NCBI GenBank assembly: GCA_002104905.1
Contig: MCFE01000137.1
Span: 62,001-126,000, forward strand
Source of the DNA: Basidiobolus meristosporus CBS 931.73
Taxonomy: Eukaryota > Basidiobolomycota > Basidiobolomycetes > Basidiobolales > Basidiobolaceae
Reading direction: 5' to 3'
Length of the DNA stretch: 64,000 bases
Every line of letters starts with the position of its first letter. Within the stretch, counting starts at the first letter, position 1. This document shows positions 45,821 through 59,446 of the stretch, one piece after another. The notes under the pieces are model-generated. The model was not told the origin of the DNA and ran no database searches. It saw only the letters and a program-made list of their open reading frames with translations. The translations under genes were made by a program, and so were the position numbers.

Positions 45821-48800
45821 CTATGAGTGGGTCGAATTGTAAAGGCTGCCCTTGTTGAGCCTGCGTCTAAATCTATGCGCTCGTTTGTGGATCTGCTTCA
45901 GGTCTGAGATATGTCTCATGGTAGGCCTACCATGTGGGCAATTCTATGGTCAACATCGATCAGTAATTGGTCCACTCCCAAGTTGTGTAGGCTTGAAATC
46001 TACTTACCCACGGTTGGTCAATCTCGGCCATATGCCTAACAATCTGGACATAGCGAGCAGGTAAATTTACACCCGTGCGAAGTGGCCCTTGTATTGAAAC
46101 GTACCTTCTCCATCCGGGCTTTTGTTAACGGATCGCCAATCATGACGGCGCTTCTACATGCTCTCGAAGCAAACATCTTCCGGATCCGAGAGAACTTGAC
46201 CGACTCTCCAGGATTCTCAGTCAGTAGGTGAATTAGCTCTTCTAGATCTAGCATAAGCATTAGTCTCTGCATCAAGCCGGCAAAGGTTCATCACGCAATA
46301 AGCCACCTTGCACCCCGAATTCCAATTGTTTGCTGTAAGGGACTGTAAGAAGCTTAATCCGTTTGGTGGGGACCCTATCCGGGTTGTATTCAATTTCGAA
46401 TCCATTTTCCTTTAAAACATGGGAATATTCCACTGCGACTAATTCATCTGCTGCTGTAAGCTCGATTGGCTTTGGACTATAGATAGCAATATCAGTTCGC
46501 AAGATTCGTTATTAGCATGCCAAGGAACTTGCCACTTACATGAGAAGCCTTTGCGTCTGTATGACGGTCGATTTCTGTAGGGATTCAAACCTGTACTTCT
46601 CGTCTGATGCATGCTGATCGATAATAAAGAGGTCATTTCTGACGGAATCCTTCAGCCTTGCGATGATGAAACCGAGGTTGAATTGACCAACGACCTGCAT
46701 GTTCAGAAAATCGCTCTTTGATATTACTCTCTCAAGGATTGACTCCGCTTTTTCGTTGTCCAATTCATTGAGATTTGCTCCTGTTAGCTCATCGGTGTGC
46801 TCCTCAACCACTGTGCAGACCTGATCAATGCTGGATGGTGAATGGTATCGAGACATGTCGAAATTAAGCTGAAGCGAATTTGAATATCCAAGATTGTTTA
46901 CTCTCAAAGGAGGATCTATAATCTCTCCAGCAGTCAGGCTGGCGCTTGGTTGTGATCCGATGCCAGTGGATGAGCTCGAGCCTGAAGCAGTTGGTTGACT
47001 CTCCACTATAGCGTTCCGCTTGAATGGAATTTGTGAGGATTTTGGGCTACATACTGGCTGAGGATCAGGTCTGGTACCTAGGGTATCGTAGTCCCTTCGC
47101 CTCTTTGGCGGCTGTATGATGGTTGAAATGATTCGCGGGCGCTGTGAAAAATCGTCTTTAGGTTGTTCTTTGGCCATTGGCAGCGCCCGTTCTCCATTTA
47201 CTGCTATCAATGATTGTATGAAATCGTGGGAGTCGTTCGTTACCTTCAGGTCCTCACTCTCAAGAGTAGGTTGTTTTCCTTTGTCGGTCGACCTGGAGCT
47301 ATTCACGAATTCAATTGTTTCTGATGAAAAGCTTTCTATAGTTTGACCACTGGAAGTGTCTGAGCAAACTTCCCTTACAGCCTGCTCAATCACTAGGGAC
47401 ACCTCTTCAGACTTCGCCTGACTACTTGGCCCATCGACTATATTGGAATTCGGAGATGGACTTGCTAAAGAAATATCGTATGTCTGGGATACGGATACGT
47501 CTTGCTCGGTAATTTCGGGCGTCGGCATGTACGACTGTATTGACGCCGTCGTAAAAGTAGACTTGAATGGTTGGAGTAGTATCTCTAATTGTTCCTACAA
47601 AAACTAGATGAATTCGCCAGTCGGCAACAGTTCTTCAGAGCTCCAAGGGTACCTTTAAGCTTTCAGCTAGCTCTTTTTCATTATGTATATATATTGTCCG
47701 CTTATCCGGAGTCACATTTACATCATAACAGCCTAAGAGTAATTGAGTATCAAAGCAACGCAATTATAAAGTCTACCGGATACACACTTGTGTCTATAAG
47801 AATATTTGCCACCACGAAAGGGTACTGTCCAGAGTTACAAGTCCGATATATCTCATTGAATACTTTGGCGATCTATATAATATTTAGGTGAGCATCTGCT
47901 GTAACATTTTACAGTTTAAACATACCTTAGGCAGGTCGCAAGGTCGTCCATTGATGTAGAAAAACTGTCTATCTAAACAGCTTCGCCCCGCGCCTCCTGT
48001 CGGCTTCGAGATGTGTCCTACCACCTGGATACTTTGAATGTTTCAACGAGTTAATAGTATTATAATATCTTGAGGTCGGAGTAAGAATACATACCAGGTG
48101 GAAACACCACTCATGGAGAACTTGAGTTCCAAAGGGGTCAGTTGAGCTGCTATCTTTGCGCCAAAAATATTGGCAATATTTTCTAGTGAGGTCTTGTTTC
48201 CTTTGGTTGATAGAGCGATTTGACGATTCCTACACAAGCAATCAGTATCTGATAAAATAAGACAAACTACAAGATAGAGGCTGACCCTTTGAGTGGTTGG
48301 TTGCTCAAGACAAACTTGACATTCTCGGAGATTATAGCATATGCCTGAACCAGGGTCAAGCATTTTCCGTATTCTCTCTTGGAATTCTTTTTGAATTCTT
48401 TAAAACGCACCGGTAAAGTGTGGAACAACTTTTGTACTTGCACTGTTACGCCTTTCTTATTACAGCGCAACACTTTGTTACATTGACGAAATTCAGTAGG
48501 ACTGAGCATTCTCACAACTTACTTCCCGTGCGCATGGTGTTGTGCTTTCTATCTTTCCATCTGAGTTGAATTCTAACTTGTTTCCCCGAGGAGCTTGCGT
48601 ACGTGTTGCAGTAGTAATACGTACACTACTTAGTGCACACAGCGAACTTAGCGCTTCGCCACGGAACCCAAAAGAAGAGACTCCAGTGAGTTCATCAAAG
48701 TCACGCAGCTTGGACGTATAATGCTTTAGAGCTATCGTAGAGCAAAAAAAGCTTAGTAGCATAAAAGGAAGAGGCAGCCTCTTAAGACGTACCAATCGTG

Positions 48801-49076
48801 TCATAGTCTTCTGGCTCGATCCCATTTCCATTATCTATAATTTCTATCAAATCCAAACCAGAATCTCGGAGTTTAATCTCTACAGGAGTCCACTACGGTT
48901 TAATGTCCATTCGTACAACTGGCAATGTCTCCCTTCAAAAACAAGATACCTATGGTGCTTGAGCCAGCGTCTAAGCTATTTTCTATTAACTCTTTTACTG
49001 CATTCGCCAAATTTAATACCACTTGACCTGAACAAATTCTGTGAACCGTGAGCCGGTCAATTGCCTTGATCGACAT
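45821..49076 (-). CDS. PMS1: MutL-family mismatch repair endonuclease (PMS1/PMS2 type)
   Basis: Thirteen exons, minus strand: 49076-48950, 48879-48793, 48731-48519, 48472-48286, 48229-48095, 48031-47926, 47872-47788, 47732-47653, 47594-46540, 46476-46307, 46247-46105, 46043-46008, 45943-45821; frame is kept, 848 aa. N-terminal GHKL ATPase: [44 protein letters not shown]. Then the transducer domain ([21 protein letters not shown]), a ~300-residue disordered linker, and the C-terminal domain with the endonuclease metal site [12 protein letters not shown] and the end [12 protein letters not shown]. It pairs with MLH1 to nick DNA during mismatch repair. The exon 3/4 junction needs a weak GTTGTG donor; the stronger GTAAGT four bases earlier breaks the frame, so that junction is the least certain. 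Confidence 0.92.
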
Positions 49077-49508
49077 GCTGCACGATAGTATTTCGTATTT
49101 GAGTTAGTTGGTTACGGCCTCTCGCACGCAAGTTCACTTGAGTTTTGTAAGCATCTTCCCGCAGTCCCAACCATATTTTTGATTTTGTCTTGGTTAACTG
49201 ATTGGTCGAACCGAATATAATATACGCTTGCAATATTTTGACAAACTTGATTATTTGCTTATCACAACAGCTGTGGTTTTCAGTAAACAAATGAATGATT
49301 AGTGCTCGTCTAAGTTTATTATCTAAATAGCAGTGGAACATAAGTAGCAAATGAATAAATTATAAAAAAACGACCTTGTTTCATAAGGTTCTACTCTAGA
49401 GCGAGGATATTATAAATCGCAGTTTTGGTTGGGCTTACATTTGAACATACATCTGAACATTATTAACTCTATTATGTTTACGCCGGCTGCGGACGGGGGG
49501 TATTTAAA

Positions 49509-50360
49509 TTACAACCTTTTCTTCTTTTCATCCACCGAAAAGCCACCTGGTCCGGTACTCAATAACAGTATAAACCCGCCGACAATGCTCATGATCTGGA
49601 AAAAGTTGTACTTCACGAAGTTTCGCTCTTGAGCATCTTCGTTGATCGACCACCAGTTATTCACGATGACATTGAAGAAGACCAGAAAGACAGACAACAA
49701 TAGGGCAGAAAACTTAGCCTTGAACCCTATTGCCACCATCAACGACATAACCAGACCGATTACTGACCCCGCCAGTTTCAAAGTGGACATTCTACCTGTC
49801 AAAATGAAAGAGCCAAACAAAAGAACCAAAAGAACTCGTCCGCATAAAGCAAAGTACGAACTCCGATCTAGTTCCTGCACCATAGGGAGTCCCCCAAAAA
49901 TGGCTCTAGGCTTAACCGGGCTTTCTGAAAGTAGCATAAGTATCCCACCTAGCATGCTGATATTACGCAGGAAGAAACTCCACTCCAGAAACAACCCATA
50001 GGCAAGTATTTGCGATACCACCGCTATAAACAGTCCCACAACGGCGTAGTGTACCCGGATTTTCGCGATAGCAAGAAATGACCCAACCAACATAAGCTAT
50101 AAAGAGTTAATTAGGTTGCATGTACACTTTCCGAATGCTTTACGGCAACTTACCCCAAGGTTTAGTGCTAGGAACGCATGGTTTGCTCCATGGTAAAAGC
50201 TACGATATCTCTCTAGATACAGTAGCTGTTGATCCCATTGCGTATAAATACGTAGCGAATCTTCCAAGAAGGTCGACACTAAAAGAAACCTCCCAACAAA
50301 TGGAGTAAAGCTTTGGAAAAGGCTCTTTGGAAACATTTTTTGGCGTTCAGTTCTGCTCAT
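49509..50360 (-). CDS. ERV29: ER cargo receptor Erv29/SURF4
   Basis: Two exons, 50360-50154 and 50096-49509, 264 aa. The ATG at 50360 is the first in frame. Multi-spanning membrane protein that packages soluble secretory cargo into COPII vesicles. Conserved parts: GRFLLVSTFLEDSLRIYTQW, YRSFYHGANHAFLALNLG, LRNISMLGGILMLL, the cytosolic RTE-like start, KYNFFQIMSIVGGFILLLSTGPGGFSVDE-type ending split here at motif level, and a terminal KKRL, a KKxx di-lysine ER-retrieval signal. Several hydrophobic stretches fit 6-7 membrane spans. PMS1 lies 430 bp downstream on the same strand. Confidence 0.93.
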
Positions 50361-51207
50361 CTCTCCAATCCCGACCAAGTGCTTTTTATTTGCAAAGGAT
50401 AAGGTGTTGAACTTTATAAAAATCGGAAATAATTGGGGCTAGAAAAGCAAAGAGAAGTGTATTGCACAATGGAGCGCTAGTATTGAGGGTAATGCTGGAA
50501 CAATGCCATGCTCAGTGAGACATCTATCTTAAATATACAAGGCTACCAGCTGTATGCATGGTAAACGCCCGAGTGCAGGCAAGTGAAGAGAGGTGCAGCA
50601 TGTTTATGTCTCCACTAGCTAGTCACCCCTTTTTGAATTCAGGCTTTTCTTTTTTACTAAACCATATAGCTATTTTTGCAATATGACAGTAAACGAGCTT
50701 ACTGCTAATCGGAATAATTGGAGCATTAAGCATCATAAACATGTGGCGACAAGGGCTGTGAGCATATGCTCCACGCTGTAAGGCTTAGAATGACACGATT
50801 CCAGAAAGACCGGTCTCATGGAAGCAATGCCATCCAAGTAACACTCACAAGCATACGCATTCCACAGTGATCTGGCGCTGAAAGCAGGATTCATCTCCAG
50901 TTACAAGTCATGCCACTAGGGGTAATGATGCTTGACGGATTTCGTCCACCAGAAATCGACAATACGCCTTCTTGATGCTGGGATCCACTGCATCAACCAG
51001 TTGCAATAGAACTAAACTAACTCCTATGGCAGTCTATAAACCCATCCACAAGGAGTCGAAGTGGGTCACCGACATGTGACAAACTTGAAAATGCGAGGCA
51101 CCTTGCGCTCAGTGTTTTATTGCCTTGAATAATTACGATCTATATAAACATAAAAGAAATTCAAAACGCATAATGTCAAATGCATTGCGAACTGTACACT
51201 CCAAACA
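50361..51207. other. Intergenic, no gene seen
   Basis: Promoter side of ERV29 and downstream side of the NSUN5 gene. No coding or RNA feature found. Confidence 0.4.
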
Positions 51208-53444
<2,237 letters not shown>

Positions 53445-55482
53445 TCTGATATCCGTCCGCTCCCACTCATTCCAGAATATGAGACCGAAATTAGCGATCA
53501 GGTTATTCTAGATTTTGTTTCGATTAGCCAGTTCATAAGTTGATGATTAGCAATTTGTTAGAGAATCGTCCCGCTTCCCGACGAACCATTAAACTCTGAA
53601 GTTTAAAGATTGACCATCATCGGTGTAGCTATCAGTTGCCATTACCATCCTACCATGTTAAATTGAGATCGCTGGTATTGGTCCCGACTCGTACCTCGGT
53701 TCATATATATATTATGAAAGTTGGGTTTTAATCGGCCCGCAAACTATTTGTGAAGTGAAGATGGCATTGGAATCAAGGATCATAGAGAAGATGACCTAAA
53801 CAAGAATATGGTTTGATTTTGGAGTGTTCAAGTGATTGCGGCTCCAGTGGAGGATTTGTGTGCAGCATGAGAAGTATTATGTGCTACAAAACCTGCTTGT
53901 CATGATAGGATATGGCCAATGGGGTTTACATGGATAGTGTGGTGGAAATGCAAATTGTACAATATTAAAACTCAGCAGATGTTGTCACCGTCACAATTTT
54001 CGCATAGAAAACCTTGCTGAATAAACAAGAAATACCTGGTTCTGGTAACCTGAACCTCTGGTGGTTGAATAAGGGTAGATGGGCCATTATCCAACTCTGA
54101 AACTCCGTGCACTTCAATCACGTTTTGGCCAGGGAAGTGGGCTACTGGGGTCTTGAATGGTTTGGGATCATCAATGTGTGGAAAGTGGATGAGATGTACG
54201 CTATGCTTGCGCTATTTGTTAACGGCCGCTTGATGTTTCATCCAGTCTTTCACTTTGGGTCGGGCTCCCAACGGGTCGCTCAGGTGGCAATTGTGGAGCT
54301 GTGTTCGGTGCCGGAGTGAGAGAAATATATATGGTGGACAATTCTCATTTTGATCATTTATACCGCTGCCGGTATATGGCCTGTCATATGCAGAATGGAT
54401 GGGGTGAGAGAAGTGGGTCTCAATCAAACTGCCGCCTGGAACAAGAAATTCACCAATATCTCACAACATCACCCTCTAAGACCACAGATGCCTTGTGATG
54501 CGATACACATAGGTACAAACAGGTGAGCATCCCCACGTGAATATTTATTACGGACTCAATACAAATTAATAAGAATGGCTGCTGGCCACATAAAATCCTG
54601 ATTCGTATCGCATCCGCCTCTTTGATAATCAGTAAGCAATATCAAACGATACCTTGTTTTGGAAATGCATCTGGCCACCTCATGTCAATAGTGGATTGCG
54701 GCTTGTGCTCAGCATAGGCAACCATCGAAGACTTGAAACACTGCTGATGATAAACAGAATTCCCGTCGGGTGTGCTTCTGGAAAAATCTGTCTTTTCATT
54801 CGGGATTCTGCTCGGACTGCGTAGGTGTCCTCATCACGCGGGATATGCAGGCCCGTTCCAGTCGCCTTGCCACCCTTCCCTGTGGAATTTATAGCCTGGG
54901 CTGTATGAGCCGCTGATCAGACTCTCAATAAGGTCAATGCCTGGAGGAACATTGCCGACTGGATGTGGCCTAGATCTCAGAGCCAGTTTGGGTTGGTTCC
55001 TTAAACATAGCAACAAAGTCCTCCATGCAGCAGCCAGCTGGATCTTGACTTGTTTGGCACAGTCTTGGGTAAGCAGGTTGGCATTGCCTAATGTATAAAA
55101 TAGAGGGAATCGAATGAAGTAATACCAGTCCAGTGCAATCATTTCTATCATAATGTTATTATTCACTTACATTGACATTCACATCACTTAAAGCATACAT
55201 AAACCATCTGAATGACGCTTTTTCAATCATCTGGATACTCTATTAATGCGTTGTTTCATAATTGTTGGAATCAATAGTTTAATGAGATACACAGGGATGT
55301 GAGCTGGGCTGAGAATAGGGAATTTATGTTGAGTTAGGCATGTTTATACTAATTCAACTTGCCCTGCATCAAGTCAATTATATTTATCTAATTAGATCCT
55401 CGATGTTTCCAGGACCCAATCCTTTTTTCCTCTCATATTTGGGATATCTAGTGGCATATATATTGCAGCGGTTGGACGACCA
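53445..55482. other. Intergenic, no confident gene
   Basis: Short frames at 54107-54319 (plus) and within 54834-55166 (minus, first ATG near 55150) have no recognised similarity. 55200-55480 is AT-rich and likely promoter of the cyclin gene, with TATATATTG at about 55458. Confidence 0.35.
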
Positions 55483-56382
55483 ATGAAGCTTAGCCGTGTC
55501 TTCATTCTAACCATGAAGACATCCCAGCTCATGTTTACGTCTGCTTTTAGCTACCGCGCAACTGCTTTCACGCTTCCTTCTTCCCTTCCATCCTGGCCTT
55601 ACTACCCTTATGTAGACCATAGTTACCCTCCGCCTCCTTCCTCTCTTCCGTTCCCTCACCAATACTCGACGTATAAGCCTCCCATGGCTCCAAGGCGAAG
55701 CTCCGTTAGTAAGCACGCAAACCTCATGAAGAGTGAGGAAATTATGAACCTAGATATCAGCCATCTGGCTTATTTCTGTGCTGACATGGTGTGTTCCATT
55801 TGGCACTTTAATTCCGGTCTTCTAGAAATCCCCGCTGATCGAGCGTTTCAAGCGTTCTGTCGCCAGGTGCTCTCCTCCACCCAGGTCCCATTACCGGTCG
55901 TTCTCCTTGCCTTAATATATATCCAACGCTTTAAAGGCTCAAGTCCCGCTACAAAAGGAGCTGACAGCTCTGAGGGACGGCTATTTGCTGTTTCCCTCAT
56001 GTTAGCCAACAAGTATTTAGATGACAATGCCTTTACCAACCGCACGTGGTCGGAAGTCACCGGAATCCCCCTACAGGAGATCAACATAATGGAGAAGGAG
56101 TTTTTAACCGTTCTCTCGTTCAATCTTAATGTTACCAATAGAGAGTTAAAGGGGTGGTCCAAGTCGCTCAAAGACCACCTCAACTACCAGAAAACTTTAA
56201 GAGCCGCCGAAAACGTTGATAGCTCGAGCATGCCCTCTTATCATTATAATCACCGCGGCAATTTCTACTGGTCCTACTGGAATCCCTTCATGACCAGCTT
56301 TAATCCATCTTACAATTTCTTTCCCAACCTTTCTACTTGTAAGTATACCTTTCCATTTACTTATTGTCAATTGCCAGCCTAA
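55483..56382 (+). CDS. Cyclin, Pcl/Clg1-like
   Basis: 299 aa in one open frame; a second in-frame ATG lies at 55513. The Pro/Ser/Tyr-rich N-terminal ~80 residues are followed by a cyclin box (about 91-230): DISHLAYFCADMVCSIWHF, FCRQVLSSTQVPLPVVLLAL, YIQRFKG, RLFAVSLMLANKYLDDNAF, RTWSEVTGIPLQEIN and MEKEFLTVLSFNLNVTNREL. This is the fungal PHO80-type/Pcl arrangement that activates Pho85-like kinases in growth and polarity. The end may be spliced: GTAAGTATACC at 56340 followed by a TTGCCAG acceptor would replace the last dozen residues, but that intron would be only 39 nt. Confidence 0.85.
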   Translation: MKLSRVFILTMKTSQLMFTSAFSYRATAFTLPSSLPSWPYYPYVDHSYPPPPSSLPFPHQYSTYKPPMAPRRSSVSKHANLMKSEEIMNLDISHLAYFCADMVCSIWHFNSGLLEIPADRAFQAFCRQVLSSTQVPLPVVLLALIYIQRFKGSSPATKGADSSEGRLFAVSLMLANKYLDDNAFTNRTWSEVTGIPLQEINIMEKEFLTVLSFNLNVTNRELKGWSKSLKDHLNYQKTLRAAENVDSSSMPSYHYNHRGNFYWSYWNPFMTSFNPSYNFFPNLSTCKYTFPFTYCQLPA

Positions 56383-59300
56383 ATTCCCCCACAAACCCGT
56401 ATTTCGTTTCGTATAATCTTTTGCATTCTGCCTACTCTAATCGTTCTATCCACCCCCTTTTGTCGTAATTACACTCGAGGCTACCCTTTTCACGCAAATC
56501 GCACATTCATTTCGTTTTTGGCTTTTCATAAGTATGTTAGATTATTCCGTCTTCTTTTTTGGCCCCCCGCTCCTTATTTTGCATAATTATTCATCGCATA
56601 ATTTTTCCCTCACAAAAAAGTAATTCTATTCCTTCCCAGATTCTTTTGCAAAGAATGGCACACCCCACCCCTTGTTTTATATCATTTGACACTTCATTCA
56701 TGCCGCCGTTTTTTTGTATATATACAATCTGGTTAGCAAGGGAGATGTCCAGACATTGAACAAGGTTCACCTCCCAATGGCCTGCTTAGAGGTTCTTCTG
56801 ATGCCGGCATCATAGCTCGAAAGCTGTTGCTTCTGTCATTGCTGTTCCTCTATGATTGAACCTAGTCGTGAAAGTTAGCTCGGATATCTGAGGTGCACTC
56901 AACTACCAGCTTTTCAGGATGGAGCGACCGCGTTTAGTTCTCTGAGTGTTAGTTTCCCGGCCATGAACGAAACATCAAACCAGCTCTTGTGTTTACCCTT
57001 TTAATCTATTCGAGAAGGATTTCGCGAGTGTAGTCTTTATTATTTTTTGGATGAGGTTCCGCTCCCATGCCCCATCTCCCTTTGTTGTTCCGCCCATTCA
57101 ATATTTCGCTTCATTTATATCGCCCGTTATGGGAAGAAGAATGCAAAAGAAATAATCAAGGTTTATCTACCAACATTTCGTTATTCGTAGTATTTATCAA
57201 GAATTCTAGCGGTATGAATTATCGGAGCCAGTGAAGTCTCTTCCAGTACTGGGCATCCTTGCTTTCTCCTTCGCGAGTAGTTGAACCATGTAGCACAACT
57301 GGTATTGATCCGACTATTGGCAATGAACACGATCGTTTCCCTCTGCTAATCCGAGCCGTTGCGATGGGGTAGGATTGCCATATAGGCAACGTAGCCAGCA
57401 TATCGCTTCCATAACAGTTATTTATCAAGTGATTCGGTTTTCAAGTAATAATTCCGGTCGACATTAAGAAAAATATCAATCAAAACAGATAGAGTGAAAT
57501 TTAGATTGACCGAAGGACAAGGGGGGATTTCGTCTACATTATATTTATAGCCGGTAGTACTTGTACACTCGGGTTAAGAATCTGAATGCTCAGCACATTA
57601 ATGACAAGTTTGCATTAAACCACAGCAGGCTGATTTCAATGAAAGAGTCCTTTAACATATTTACGGGTTTTCTTGGTGCGCTTTTTTAATGAGGAGCTGA
57701 GTGAGCGGATCGGAAAAGTAAAGAAACGTAGCCTCCATGCACGAAGTAAATTCATTGATATAGTTAGTGTGGAAGGTTTATGGTTTTTTCAACAGAAATT
57801 TTGCTCCACGAGCTACTTATAGGTTCCAAGTGCTTGCAAGTGTATGCCGGTATCAAGATTTCCATGTGGTTGATGTGCCATATGTCTCTACTATGCACAG
57901 CCTGCCTCTAGCTAAATCATACCACCATGAGTATAGTACGTCATGTTGTTAGGGTCTAAGCCCTCGAAGCTAAAAAAATTGTATTCTTAGCTGAGAATCG
58001 GTTGCAAATCCGTAAAATTTATATGAATGAATGGCCTACTTATAAGCTGTTAATTTATAGAACTGTTATTTGGTGCTGTATTGATAATGGCTGACCTTGC
58101 AGTAAGCAGCAACGGTTTGATTTGTGTTTAATACCTAAATAATGGTTAGCAGATAGCGTGCCGTTGAGACCACCCGCTCGAAATAAATTTTTCCCCGTAT
58201 AAACCTGCCGCTATGATTTTCCCTATCGTACCGCCATGTTACATCTTTATCTCTACATGGAGTAACGTAGGTTTCCTCACTATTCTATAGGAACCATCAA
58301 ACCTATAATGAATATTAATGTCTGGCTCAACGATGCAGGATTTTAAGGAATCTCCCTATAACGTGTGAAATAATTGAGGGCAGAATCTTCACCAATCAGC
58401 AGATATATTGAAGGGTACCCCAAGCTTACGAGAGGGTAAGGTTAAACAGATATACGGATCCCAAGTATAATACCAACGTTGCAATACCAGCGGAACCCGG
58501 GTATGTCTTCAGGCTAACATTATACGGTACTTCAAATTCCCACATATCACCCATCTGCAATTCCGACTTGGCAACGATTCGGAACGAAAAATTCGGTTGG
58601 CAAGGAATAGATGGTAAAATAAAAACTATTGATTGATACATTGATTTATAGAAGTTCTTGATAATCATTACCCAAATACATGTCGACCAAAACTATATAC
58701 TAGTAACGAAAAATGTAGTAGGTTACATCGGCTATTTAGTTGGATTCTCAGCCTTTTTTTTCGCTTCCTCTTCTCTCCGTAGTGCATGATATTAGGAGCT
58801 TCGTCAAATATTCTCGTTTACGTCCAAAAGAGAATTTCGTCACTGGTGCTCGCTCCTGTGCCAGTCAATGCTCTTCGCTCAAATAAATTACACATCGAAC
58901 TAAAGATTGTACCAAATGCACTTGCATCTGGTTGATCGGAGACGATAACAAATAGTAGGTGTTTGTTTGGGAGAGTCAGTCTGATGTTGACAGTTGTGGT
59001 GACATTGATGACGGAAAAAGGATAGCCACAGTCTATTTCACTCTCAAAACAGGCGAAGCGGTGAGTGTTAAAACACAAGGAGGGGATGTGCTAGTGTTGA
59101 TGAGAGAAGGGTGGAAACATGGCTTCAAGTGGAGTATTACAATAACCGGTCAGATCGAGGTCCTACCCGAAATAACGAAATGGAAAGCTATCTACACAAA
59201 TAACATTCGTCCTCTTCTAAACGTTCAAGCCAGTTGTCGTCGGGCGTTTTGCATCCAGCAAGAATGAGTGTGTATGTGTACCGTGGGCTCGGCAATCTCG

Positions 59301-59446
59301 CTGTCCCCTCTGTCTGCCTCTCTTACTTTCTCCTTTGCTCTCCTAGCATGCACCCGCACCCGCACCCGCACGCATACACCCAGGTGGTCACACTCACACT
59401 CTTGCTCTCGTACTCGTTCTCGCCCTGCTACATGCTCCGACTGTTC
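56383..59446. other. Long intergenic region, no confident gene
   Basis: A minus-strand frame at 58426-58668 ends in a hydrophobic segment (GIATLVLYLGSVYLFNLTL) and could be a terminal exon of a membrane protein, but no partner exon is obvious. Frames at 58818-59445 probably belong to the MedA 3' region. The length suggests long untranslated or regulatory sequence. Confidence 0.35.

Noticed and set aside
46062-46104. Alternative 37-nt intron in PMS1 (GTGTAAAT donor)
   Set aside because: A GTACGT donor with a TGTCCAG acceptor gives the conserved [13 protein letters not shown] and normal intron length.
56340-56384. 39-nt intron at the 3' end of the cyclin gene
   Set aside because: Donor and acceptor match consensus, but the length is below other introns here and the unspliced frame ends naturally.
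58426-58668. Membrane-protein terminal exon
   Set aside because: It has one hydrophobic segment but no start context or partner exon could be found.
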